From Arthrobacter sp. RIT-PI-e (GTDB lineage: Bacteria > Actinomycetota > Actinomycetes > Actinomycetales > Micrococcaceae), in the NCBI RefSeq assembly GCF_001187915.1, contig NZ_LGIU01000037.1:1-54538 (forward strand): 54,538 bases of DNA, in the 5' to 3' direction. Below are positions 22,855 through 31,371 of this stretch, in pieces. Position 1 is the first letter of the stretch. Every line of letters starts with the position of its first letter. A program made the translations under genes and the position numbers. The notes beneath the pieces are model-generated. The model was not told where the DNA came from. It searched no databases and saw nothing but the letters and a program-made list of their open reading frames with translations.

Positions 22855-24486
22855 TCAGCCAACTTCCTCGAGTGCCCGGGTGGCACGGAACTGGAGTGCG
22901 GCGAGCACTCCGGTGATGATGAACAGGATCACTGAGATCGCCGAGGCGAAACCGATCTGTTGGGCGCCGCCACCGAACGCCAAGCGGTACGTGTAGCTGA
23001 TCAGGATGTCCGTACCACCGGCGGTAGGGTTGTCCGGGCTGAAGGGCCCGCCCTCGGTGAGGAGGAAGATCGCGTTGAAGTTGTTGAAGTTGAACGCGAA
23101 CGCTGACACCAGCAGGGGTGCAATGGCGACCAGCAGCAGCGGGAAGGTGATCTTGCTGAAGTTCGTCCACCCGGTGGCTCCGTCCAGCGACGCGGCTTCC
23201 TTGTAGTCGGAAGGGATGGCCTGAAGCGCACCGGTGCAGACCAGGAACATGTAGGGGAATCCGAGCCACAGGTTTGCCATGAGGACGGCGACCTTCGCCC
23301 AGAACGGGTTGCCGAGCCAGTTGATGTCGAGGTTCAACAAGTTGTTGATGAGCCCGAACTCCGAGTTGAAGAAACTGGACCAGACCAGCAGGGCAATGAA
23401 TCCGGGGATGGCGTAGGGCAGGAGAAGGATTGACCGGTATGCCCGCTGTCCGCGTACCCGGGCGTCGTTGAGGACGGTGGCGAGGAACAGGCCGAGCGCG
23501 AAGGTGGTGCCGACGGATAGGACCGCGAACACCAGGGTCCAGATGAAGATCCCGACGAAGTCGCTGCTGATGCGTGGGTCGGTGAAGGCCCGCACATAGT
23601 TGTTCATGCCGACGTTCTCGCCCCAGGACTGATCGGATAGGCGTTCACCATCGGCGCTGGTGAAGAATTTCCGGTCACCGGACTGGACGGGTGTGTATTC
23701 GACGCCGGTCTCGACGTTGGTGATCGTGTCGGCGGCTTCGTCGTACTCCAGCGGCGAGAAGAGTTCGACGGCGCTGAAACCCTGGGCGGTGATGACACCA
23801 TCGTCGGTAGGGACGGCGAAGCCCTCGAGGTCACCGCCTTGCTGGCTGAACTCGTTGATCTGGCGGCGGTCTAAGAGGGTGAACCCTTCCGCGGCGGTGA
23901 TGGTCCCGCCTTCTATCGGGACTGCGCCCGGGTCGAGTTCACTCAGTCCGTCGGGGGTGCCGGCGAAGACATCGTTGGTTGCCGTGTCCACGAGGAGGAA
24001 GGTGTAAGGGCCGGAGGTTGCTGTGCCTTCGCTGCCGACGGAGAGCTCGAAGGTTCGGGCGCCTTGGACCTGCTGGGCGGCGTTGCCGATGATGCGCGAA
24101 ACGGTAACCTCTTTGGTGGTGCGTGTTCCGTCGCCGTAGTTCGTGGTCGAGAGTTGGAATGTCATGAGGATCGGGTACACCACGAACAACACGAGCAGCA
24201 GGGTGCCTGGTACGAGGTACTTGGCGGGTACGAAGCGGCGGCTTGCATACGTCACCGCGAGGACGATCACGACGCCCCAGATAACTGCGAGGAATCCCCA
24301 CTGCTGAGTGCTGATCAAGGCCGGGGTGAGCATGACGGCCAAACCGATGATCGTGCCAAGAGCGACGATCTTCACCAGCAGACCGATGACGCTGCTGGTA
24401 CCTCTTGCTTTACCGGCGGATATTTGCCCAGGTGGATCGGCTTGCTGTGATTTTTTCTCGGCCCTACTTGTCAGACGCTGGTCCAC
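22855..24486 (-). CDS. malF: maltodextrin ABC transporter permease (MalF-type)
   Basis: This protein has about 543 residues. The GTG at 24486 has GGAG nine bases upstream and is preferred; a TTG at 24501 is an alternative. Three N-terminal helices (about 35-115) are followed by a large outer domain of about 170 residues (the MalF P2-like loop, including TTNYGDGTRTTKEVTVSRII). Then come the core permease helices with the EAA loop YKEAASLDGATGWTNFSKIT. The large loop in MalF contacts the binding protein and supports maltodextrin specificity. It pairs with the MalG-type protein immediately downstream and is separated from the malE-like gene by a strong hairpin at 24561-24598. Confidence 0.9.
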   Translation of the reverse strand: MDQRLTSRAEKKSQQADPPGQISAGKARGTSSVIGLLVKIVALGTIIGLAVMLTPALISTQQWGFLAVIWGVVIVLAVTYASRRFVPAKYLVPGTLLLVLFVVYPILMTFQLSTTNYGDGTRTTKEVTVSRIIGNAAQQVQGARTFELSVGSEGTATSGPYTFLLVDTATNDVFAGTPDGLSELDPGAVPIEGGTITAAEGFTLLDRRQINEFSQQGGDLEGFAVPTDDGVITAQGFSAVELFSPLEYDEAADTITNVETGVEYTPVQSGDRKFFTSADGERLSDQSWGENVGMNNYVRAFTDPRISSDFVGIFIWTLVFAVLSVGTTFALGLFLATVLNDARVRGQRAYRSILLLPYAIPGFIALLVWSSFFNSEFGLINNLLNLDINWLGNPFWAKVAVLMANLWLGFPYMFLVCTGALQAIPSDYKEAASLDGATGWTNFSKITFPLLLVAIAPLLVSAFAFNFNNFNAIFLLTEGGPFSPDNPTAGGTDILISYTYRLAFGGGAQQIGFASAISVILFIITGVLAALQFRATRALEEVG

Positions 24487-24560
24487 GCCGTCACGCTCCA
24501 AAAATCGCTTCAGAAACCTCTACGGGTTGTTTGGGTGGAGACGGTCAAACGTCCCCAGGT

Positions 24561-24598
24561 CATCCAGGGGCCAGGCCGGGAAGCCGGGCCCCTGGATG
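24561..24598 (-). terminator. hairpin between the binding-protein and permease genes
   Basis: The perfect 12-bp arms CATCCAGGGGCC (24561-24572) and GGCCCCTGGATG (24587-24598) enclose a 14-base loop, 10 bases after the binding-protein stop. It has no U-tract. It is typical of intercistronic structures that partly terminate transcription or protect the 3' end, so that the binding protein is made in excess over the permeases. Confidence 0.7.
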
Positions 24599-24608
24599 TG
24601 AGCTGAGA

Positions 24609-25919
24609 TCACTGACCGGCGATGGCCTGCGAGATCGTCTCACTGGTCTGGTTCATCGTCTCGGTCGGGTCGGCACCGCCAACAATCGCTGACCATGCCT
24701 GCCCAAGCGGAGCGAAGACTTCAGCCATCGCGGGAAGTGCCGGCATCGGGGCGCCCTGGTCCGCGGCGGTAGCGAAGGTCAGCACGTCCTCGTCCGTCAC
24801 GCCTTCGCGGACAGAGACCATGGCGGGTGGCTGATTGCTCGCCTCGAACAGGATCTGCATGGCCTCTTCGTTGTTGACGCCGTTGGCGACGAACTCCTGA
24901 GCGAAGGCCTTGTTCTCACCGCTAGAGGCGACCATGAAGCCCTGGCTGCCCATGAACGGCTGCGCAGGCTGCATACCGGCGAAACCTGGTACGGGCTGAA
25001 TCGAGTAGTTCTCTCCCAGTGCTTCCTGCACATCAGGCAGCGCCCAGGGGCCGGAGACCATGCACGCAGCCCTGCCCTCTGTGAACAGCGAGAGGTAGTT
25101 ATCACTACTGATCGAGCGCCGGATGGTGTCCGCGCCGGTTTCGCCCAGTGATGCGATCTTCTCGGCCGCAGCGATCGATTCGGGCTTGTTCAACCCCAGA
25201 TCGGTCGGGTCGTAGTTGCCTTCGGCGTCACGGCCGAAGATGTATCCGCCTGCTGAGGTGAACAGGGGCTGCATATGATAGGCGTCGCCCAGTTCGCCCT
25301 GCTGCAGGATCAATGGGAGGTCCAAAGTGCCTGCGTCCACGGCTGGCTGGCCGGCCGCGACGACATCCTCGATCGAGGCGTAGGTATCTGGTGCGTACTC
25401 GGTGTTGCAGTAGAGCGCTACCGATTCCACCATGTACGGCAGGGCGTAGAGCTGGCTCTCGTAGGTGGAGGCGTCCACTGCTGTCTCAGAATACCCAGCG
25501 AGATCATCCGGGGAGAGCTGCAACGGATCGACAGCACCGTTCTGAACAAGTTGCCCGATCCAGTCGTGGGCGCCGGCGATCACATCGGGTCCGTTACCTG
25601 CAGAGTTCGCGGTGATGAATTCCTGCCGCGGATTCACGATCCCCTGCACTCCGACCGTGATGCCGTTCTCTTCGGCGAAGACGTCAGCGATCTTCTGGAT
25701 GTACTCCACACGAGGGGGTTCGGCCCAGATGATGAGGTCTTCATCGCCTCGCACAGCGGGAGCGGCGCTTTCACCGGCCGCAGGGGCGGCAGCGGTTGTT
25801 GCGGTGGTATCGGCCGATGTTGTCTCCCCGCCTCCACCGGAGCATCCGGTGAGAAGGAAGGAAACGCTTGCGACGACGGCAAATGACCGGACAGTGGTGC
25901 GCGTAGTTCTGGTGCGCAT
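24609..25919 (-). CDS. malE: maltodextrin-binding lipoprotein (MalE-type)
   Basis: This product has 436 residues. The ATG at 25919 is preceded by GAGGAG. A lipoprotein signal peptide (MRTRTTRTTVRSFAVVASVS, then FLLTGC) puts the lipidated Cys at 26, followed by a Gly/Ser/Thr/Ala linker. The mature protein is a type I (cluster D) solute-binding protein. It has DLIIWAEPPRVEYIQKIADV early, GPDVIAGAHDWIGQLVQNG and GRAACMVSGPWALPDVQEA. It is anchored on the outer face and hands maltodextrin to the MalFG-type channel encoded downstream. A LacI-type operator overlaps its -35 box at 26015-26029, so it is probably repressed without maltodextrin. Confidence 0.93.
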   Translation of the reverse strand: MRTRTTRTTVRSFAVVASVSFLLTGCSGGGGETTSADTTATTAAAPAAGESAAPAVRGDEDLIIWAEPPRVEYIQKIADVFAEENGITVGVQGIVNPRQEFITANSAGNGPDVIAGAHDWIGQLVQNGAVDPLQLSPDDLAGYSETAVDASTYESQLYALPYMVESVALYCNTEYAPDTYASIEDVVAAGQPAVDAGTLDLPLILQQGELGDAYHMQPLFTSAGGYIFGRDAEGNYDPTDLGLNKPESIAAAEKIASLGETGADTIRRSISSDNYLSLFTEGRAACMVSGPWALPDVQEALGENYSIQPVPGFAGMQPAQPFMGSQGFMVASSGENKAFAQEFVANGVNNEEAMQILFEASNQPPAMVSVREGVTDEDVLTFATAADQGAPMPALPAMAEVFAPLGQAWSAIVGGADPTETMNQTSETISQAIAGQ

Positions 25920-25991
25920 GTTGCTCCTCACACGATAATCGGTTGGCGCGGGCCCCGATTGAGGCGAGAGCGCTGCGCTGCGGACAGGACG

Positions 25992-26029
25992 ACAGTAACG
26001 CGCCAGAGAACAAAATGGAACCGCTTACA
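25992..26029 (-). promoter_or_regulatory. promoter and LacI-type operator of the malE-malF-malG operon
   Basis: Read on the minus strand, operator TGTAAGCGGTTCCA (26016-26029) runs into the -35 TTCCAT (26015-26020). A 17-base spacer and the -10 TACTGT (25992-25997) follow. The operator differs at one position from that at 28111-28124, and the -35/-10 geometry is identical. Binding of the LacI-family repressor encoded at 29942-30991 would block polymerase. The start codon lies about 70 bases downstream. Confidence 0.7.
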
Positions 26030-26152
26030 AAAACTTCCTCAAGATGACTCGGTTTCCCCCCTCTGCGCACGACCCTGTGAGGTGGCCGGCCCTGGACGCG
26101 GACGTGTCCGATTCGCTCTCAGCAATTTCGGCGGACCTCGCTGGCCGTTGAT

Positions 26153-28044
26153 TCAGTCGTTCTCGCTGAGCCATATCGAGAAGGCCGGGCCGTGAGCGGG
26201 AAGGGTGAGCATTCCATCGGCGTCGGCCTGGAGATCGGGGGTGCCGGCCAGGCCGGTGAGGGTCCTTCCGATGATCGTGCTGGGGAGCCGGGCGGGGTCG
26301 GGGCGGCGCGGGCGGCGTGGATGAGGACTGTCTCTTCGGGTGATTCCCGCAGGAAGGGGATGGCGGCATCGCTGTAACCGAGCCAGCGCAGTCCTCCGTG
26401 ACGCAGCGCGTGCCTCTGGGCACGGGTGGTGAACAGGGCCCGGGTGGTCGCGAGTCGGGCGGTATCCCACTGGTCGGTGTCCTGCCAGGGGAAGGGGCGT
26501 CGTCCGTCTTCTCCGTTGGAACCTTCCTGAGCGATCTCATCGCCTGCCCAGAGCATAGGTATACCGGGCATGGAGGCCAGGAGCCCGAAGGCGACGGTGA
26601 TCAGATCCTCGTTCCGGTCCAAGTACTCGGCGATTCTCGGCACGTCATGGGAGCCGATGAGGGTCAGTGCGTGCGCGGTCGCACGCCAGGGGCGCGCTGC
26701 GCTGAAGCCGCGCATCGCAGGGACCATCGACGTGGCACCAAAGGAGGGCATCGGGGTGAAGGGGCCGGATTCGAAGCGGACCGTCTCCGGTCGTTTGAGC
26801 CATTGCCACACAGGTCGGGAGAAACCTGCGTAGTCCATGACCCCGTGCCAACCGTCACCGAGCAGGTCACCGGAGGCGTCGTGCGAGTGTTCTGCCAGAA
26901 GCAGGGACTCGGGGTTCGCCTCGGCCATGGTCGCGCGGATAGTGGTTGCGACCATGTGGTTGAGATCCATGGTGCCGAGCCTGGCTGTCATGTTGGCGAC
27001 ATCGATACGCCACCCATCGAGGCCATGCTCGCTGATCCAGGTGGCCACTGTGGACTCGGGCCCCTCGTAGAGGGCGCTGCGTAGTTCCTGGCTCCGGTGG
27101 TCGAACTTGGGAAGTGAGGAATAGCCGAACCAGCACACGTACTGATCGGGGTGATGCGTGAACGTGAAGTAGCTTGCTTCGGGTGATTCCGCATCCGCGG
27201 TGGCGCGCTGGAACCATTCGTGCGCTGCACCGCAGTGGTTCGTCGTCAGATCCCCCATGATGCGCATACCGCGTGCATGAATCGCTTCTGTGAGGCGTGC
27301 GAGAGCTGCGTTCCCGCCCAGGAGCGGATCGACTTCATCGAACGTCGACGCGTCGTAACGGTGGTTGGACCGCGCGGGGAAGATCGGTGTCAGGTAGACG
27401 GTGTTCGCTCCGAGGGAGGCGATGTGGTCGAGATGAGCGATGATGCCGTCGAGGTCACCGCCGTAATACTGGTACGGGGTCTCCGGTCCCACCCCGATCA
27501 CGGGATCATGCCACTCCTGCGGGATTGCCCATTCGGGTGCAGGACGGTCCATGGATTTTGCGAACCTGTCGGGAAAAATTTGGTACAGGACGGCGTCTGC
27601 GGCCCAGGACGGCGGAGCCGGATGAGTCGTGATCCGGAAATCAGCGGCGTCGGTGACGTCCCGGGCGTGGATCCCCTCACCGTTCAACCACTGATAGCCG
27701 CCCGGCAGCCCATCGAGGAGCCACCGATACGTCACCACCGGGTTCTCGACTCGGATGTCTCCACGCAACCAGAACTCGTGCTCACTGTCACGGGCGACGG
27801 TCGTCGCTGTCAGTGCCTGCTCGCCGTCGATGAAGGTCCGCAGCATCGCCTGAGTGACTCCACTGCTACGGGGTACCCGCAAAAACACCGACACCGTATC
27901 GCCGAGATTCGGGGCGAGATCCGAAACGTACAGGGCGGATCCGTCGTGATGGGGGACCATTGACAGATCAGTGAACCCGACAGCTCCTGGCTGCTTCTGG
28001 TCAGCATCGGCGGCATCTGGTTTCGGTTGAGCGTTTCCGGTCAT
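26153..28044 (-). CDS. GH13 alpha-glycosidase, second copy (frameshifted near the 3' end)
   Basis: The start is the ATG at 28044 (AAGGG upstream; longer frame to 28083 rejected). It is paralogous to the enzyme at 19954-21894. It has an N-terminal CBM34-like domain, region I DLTTNHCG, region II WRIDVANM with nucleophile Asp348, region III LLLAEHSH with Glu385, and region IV IGSHDVPRI. The main frame loses sense after LIHAARA at about 26310. The expected C-terminal beta domain (PSTIIGRTLTGLAGTPDLQA and GPAFSIWLSEND) continues in another frame to a stop at 26153. One base appears missing in a G/C run at about 26283-26310. The main frame alone would run to 26119 with a nonsense tail. The catalytic domain is intact either way. 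The gene shares its upstream region with the divergent alpha-glucosidase. Confidence 0.85.
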
Positions 28045-28110
28045 CTCTGGCCCTTTCTCCAAACGGTTGAGTGGGCCCCGCACAGGGGGGGCCGGTAACT
28101 ACCAAGTAGT

Positions 28111-28148
28111 TGGAAGCGGTTCCACTGTAGGGCGGTTCTCGGTACACT
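28111..28148 (+). promoter_or_regulatory. promoter and LacI-type operator of the alpha-glucosidase gene
   Basis: The operator TGGAAGCGGTTCCA (28111-28124) overlaps the -35 TTCCAC (28120-28125). A 17-base spacer and the -10 TACACT (28143-28148) follow. The ATG is at 28156, seven bases after the -10, and no Shine-Dalgarno sequence exists, so the transcript is probably leaderless. The same operator lies upstream of the divergent GH13 gene and could control it too. Confidence 0.7.
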
Positions 28149-28155
28149 CGCCATC

Positions 28156-29901
28156 ATGTCGATCGACGCCGCTACCGGGCTACCGGATACCGCCAACCTC
28201 ATTCACATCCGTCAATCGGACGAGGAAGCCCATCGTGGCACTGAGTGGTGGAGGTCCTCGGTGATCTACCAGATCTACCCGCGGTCCTTCCGTGACGCGA
28301 ACGGAGACGGCGAAGGAGATCTCCAGGGAATCACCGCCGAGCTGGCGAACATCCGTGAACTCGACGTCGACGCCCTCTGGCTCTCGCCCTTCTACCCCTC
28401 ACCGCAGCGCGACGGAGGGTACGACGTCAGCGACTACCGCGATGTCGACCCCATGTTCGGCACCCTCGAGGACTTCGACACCCTGATAGCCCGTGCCGAC
28501 GGCCTTGGTCTTCGCATCATCATCGACCTCGTTCCAAATCACTGCTCCTTCGAACACGCACTGTTCCGAGCCGCCCTCGGCTCCGAGCCAGGAAGCGCCG
28601 AGCGGGAGGTCTTCATTTTCCGCAACGGCAAAGGCGAGAACGGTGAGCTACCGCCCAACAACTGGCAGTCCCACTTCGGGGGCCCGGCTTGGACCCGGAT
28701 CACCGAGACCGACGGCACTGCGGGCCAGTGGTACCTGCACCTCTTCGACTCGTCCCAACCGGACTTCAACTGGCACGCCCCCGTCGTACACGAGGAATTC
28801 GAGCAGACACTTCGCTTCTGGCTCGACCGGGGCGTCGCCGGCTTCCGGGTCGATGTTGCACACTCACTGGTCAAACACCCCGAACTGCCGGACTGGGGCG
28901 GACGGGCCGACGGCAACAGCTCCGAGGGGTTCCCAGGGCACGAAGCACCCATGTTCGGGCAACCCGAACTGCACGACATCTACCGCCGCTGGAACGCGAT
29001 CATGCGCGAATACGACGGCGACCGGGTGCTGTGTGCTGAAGCATCCATCTCCCCCGTGGAGCGACTCGCCGACTGGGTGCGGCCGGACCAGATGCAGCAG
29101 GCCTTCAACTTCGCTTTCCTCGGCACGAAGTGGGAACCGGAATCACTTCGTAGCGTGATCGAGACCTCACTACGAGGCTTCGATGCCGTGAACGCACCCA
29201 CCACCTGGGTCCTGTCGAACCACGACGTGGTCCGCCACGCCACACGATTCGGTTATCCCCACGGCGGACGACCTGACGGCATCCGGGACGGCGACGGAAT
29301 CGGCACAGGCGATGCTCAGCCGGACACGCAACGAGGCCTCACCCTCGCCCGCGCCGCGGCGATGCTGATGCTCGCCCTCCCAGGAGGTGTGTACCTCTAT
29401 CAGGGGGAGGAGCTGGGACTTGCCGACCACACAGAGCTCCCGGACGAGGTGCGACAGGATCCGACATTTGCTCGCACTGACGGCGCGCGTCTTGGTCGGG
29501 ACGGCTGCCGTATCCCGCTTCCCTGGGCGCAGCACGGTGAAACCGCCGGGTTCAATGACACCGGCGCTTCATGGCTTCCGCAACCAACCGGTTGGGGCAA
29601 TTACGCGCGGTCTGAGCAGCAGAACGACCGTCGATCAACGCTCTCTCTCTATCGCGCCGCACTCGATCAGCGCCGAGCCCTGAACCTGGGCTCAGGATCT
29701 TTTGCCTGGTACGACGGTTTCGGTGACGACGTGCTCGCGTTCGTGAACCGTGAGGTACTGGTGGTCATGAACCTCGGATCCAGTGAGGTCGCTCTTCCCG
29801 GTTTCGATGTGCTGCTCGACAGCGACAACGTCATCCCAGGCACGCCGAAGACGAGCCATACACTGGTCCCTGAGCAGTGCATCTGGCTGCGATTCAAGTG
29901 A
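28156..29901 (+). CDS. GH13 alpha-glucosidase (oligo-glucosidase type)
   Basis: The 581-residue cytoplasmic enzyme releases glucose from the non-reducing ends of malto- or isomalto-oligosaccharides. The start of the barrel, WWRSSVIYQIYPRSFRDANG, is diagnostic. Region I is DLVPNHCS (124-131), region II GFRVDVAHS has nucleophile Asp233, region III CAEAS has acid Glu295, and region IV SNHDVVRHATR has Asp357. Length and motifs fit the actinobacterial GH13_30/GH13_31-type alpha-glucosidases. It would complete degradation of oligosaccharides trimmed by the two neopullulanase-like enzymes. It is cotranscribed with the LacI-family gene 40 bases downstream, and its promoter carries the matching operator. 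Confidence 0.93.
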   Translation: MSIDAATGLPDTANLIHIRQSDEEAHRGTEWWRSSVIYQIYPRSFRDANGDGEGDLQGITAELANIRELDVDALWLSPFYPSPQRDGGYDVSDYRDVDPMFGTLEDFDTLIARADGLGLRIIIDLVPNHCSFEHALFRAALGSEPGSAEREVFIFRNGKGENGELPPNNWQSHFGGPAWTRITETDGTAGQWYLHLFDSSQPDFNWHAPVVHEEFEQTLRFWLDRGVAGFRVDVAHSLVKHPELPDWGGRADGNSSEGFPGHEAPMFGQPELHDIYRRWNAIMREYDGDRVLCAEASISPVERLADWVRPDQMQQAFNFAFLGTKWEPESLRSVIETSLRGFDAVNAPTTWVLSNHDVVRHATRFGYPHGGRPDGIRDGDGIGTGDAQPDTQRGLTLARAAAMLMLALPGGVYLYQGEELGLADHTELPDEVRQDPTFARTDGARLGRDGCRIPLPWAQHGETAGFNDTGASWLPQPTGWGNYARSEQQNDRRSTLSLYRAALDQRRALNLGSGSFAWYDGFGDDVLAFVNREVLVVMNLGSSEVALPGFDVLLDSDNVIPGTPKTSHTLVPEQCIWLRFK

Positions 29902-29941
29902 GCCCACGCCACGGTCGCGGGCAGTGACGCCCGGAGGGGAT

Positions 29942-30991
29942 GTGCCCGTACTCGGCATCAAAGATGTGGCTCTTGCCGCTGGTGTCTCGCAGGCAACCGC
30001 TTCACGCGCGCTGAGCGGACGCGGCAGTGTGTCCCCGAAAACCCGCGCCCGGGTTCAAGCCGCAGCAGCTGACCTCGGTTTCCAGATCTCCTATCATGCA
30101 TCGAGTCTTGCCACCGGTCGTAGCCGTAATATCGGCGTCGTCCTTCCCTACGTGAATCGCTGGTACTTCTCAACAGTTCTCGAGGGACTCACACGGCCAC
30201 TGATCGACGCCGGCTACGACCTCACCCTGTACGACTTCCAGGGTGATCTTCACCGCCGAACCGTCCTGGATGATTTTCTCCTCAGAAAAAGACTCGACGG
30301 GGTCATCACCGTCGGTCTTCGTCTCAATGAGGCTGACACCACAAGGTTTCTCTCACTAGATATTCCCGTCGTGAGTATCGGCGGATCGCTTCCAGGCATC
30401 GCTTCGTTGACCATCGATGAACACGCAATTGGTCGTCTAGCAGCAGATCATCTCATCGGTCTCGGTCACACGCGAGTCGCACACATCGGTGGTGAACACG
30501 AGTCCAACCTCTACTTCCATGTCTCCTGGGACCGACGAGAGGGCTACCGAGCAGCAATGGAAGCCGCTGGCCTCGAGCAGAGATCCGCCTGGTCAGTCAT
30601 CAGCGACTACACCGTCAACAGCGCATACGAAGTGGCCAAATCACTGTTGGCAGATCCCCACAACAGGCCCACCGCAATCTGCTGTGCCTCAGATGAGATG
30701 GCCATCGGCGCGATCCTCGCAGCTCGCGACCTCGGACTCCACATTCCGGAACAGCTGTCCGTCATCGGCGTCGACAAGCACCCGCTCGGCGTCGTCTTCG
30801 GACTGACAACCATCGACCAATTCGTGGAAGAGCAAGGAACACGAGCAGCTCACACACTCCTCGATGAACTCGCCGAAACCCACGAAGGCAGGAGAGGAAC
30901 GCTCCCCTCGCTCACCGAGCTTCCCATCACCATCGTGACCAGGTCATCAACCGCATCCCCCACGAAGAACAAGAATCCTACCTTCCACTGA
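29942..30991 (+). CDS. LacI-family transcriptional repressor of the maltodextrin locus
   Basis: This 349-residue protein starts at the GTG at 29942 with GGAGG just upstream. The N-terminal HTH IKDVALAAGVSQATASRALS plus the hinge VRxxAAAADLGF are typical of LacI. The effector domain resembles periplasmic sugar-binding proteins (SRNIGVVLPYVNRWYFSTVL, LDGVITVGLRLN, TAICCASDEMAIGAILAARD). It would bind the TG(G/T)AAGCGGTTCCA sites at 26016 and 28111 and release them on sensing a maltodextrin-derived sugar. This is inferred from adjacency and operator type. Because it follows the alpha-glucosidase in one operon, it is also likely autoregulated. Confidence 0.9.
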   Translation: MPVLGIKDVALAAGVSQATASRALSGRGSVSPKTRARVQAAAADLGFQISYHASSLATGRSRNIGVVLPYVNRWYFSTVLEGLTRPLIDAGYDLTLYDFQGDLHRRTVLDDFLLRKRLDGVITVGLRLNEADTTRFLSLDIPVVSIGGSLPGIASLTIDEHAIGRLAADHLIGLGHTRVAHIGGEHESNLYFHVSWDRREGYRAAMEAAGLEQRSAWSVISDYTVNSAYEVAKSLLADPHNRPTAICCASDEMAIGAILAARDLGLHIPEQLSVIGVDKHPLGVVFGLTTIDQFVEEQGTRAAHTLLDELAETHEGRRGTLPSLTELPITIVTRSSTASPTKNKNPTFH

Positions 30992-31338
30992 GATGCACCC
31001 CCGCTACCAATTACCGCAAAACCACGCCATTCACCGCTGTAATCCGTAGCTGACAAAGACGAGCCACTTCGCAGACTCACTGGTTAGGTGAAGTCTCATT
31101 ATTGGGTCTCAAATACTGTAGTTCTGTCACGGGACGTGGAGCTGTCAGTAGTTCTCACCCCAGCCGGTATAGGCCATGAGCAGCACGAGTAAGACACGCA
31201 CCTGCATCACTAGGAGGTGTCGTCTTCTGTCCTGACCACCGGATCGGCGATAGGCCATATAGCCTTACGCCTCTCAGAGTCAAGAGTTTTCGAGGGTGAA
31301 ATGGCTGCTTTTCTCGATTCCTGGCTTACGTCCAGGAT
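30992..31338. other. intergenic region between the maltodextrin locus and the recombinase
   Basis: I see no gene in these 347 bases. Composition is less GC-rich than the flanking operon. No strong hairpin was noticed after the LacI-family gene. The right end runs directly into the dif-like site. Confidence 0.35.
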
Positions 31339-31366
31339 CCACACCATAATGTCGCTTATGATGTGG
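31339..31366. other. dif-like recombination site (11-6-11)
   Basis: The arms CCACACCATAA (31339-31349) and TTATGATGTGG (31356-31366) flank a 6-base centre TGTCGC. The arms are inverted repeats matching at 10 of 11 positions. The inner ATAA-TGTxxx-TTATG layout copies bacterial dif sites bound by XerC and XerD. It sits 5 bases before the start of a tyrosine recombinase gene, so it is probably that enzyme's target. It also overlaps the place of the gene's ribosome-binding site. Confidence 0.6.
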
Positions 31367-31371
31367 TCAGT

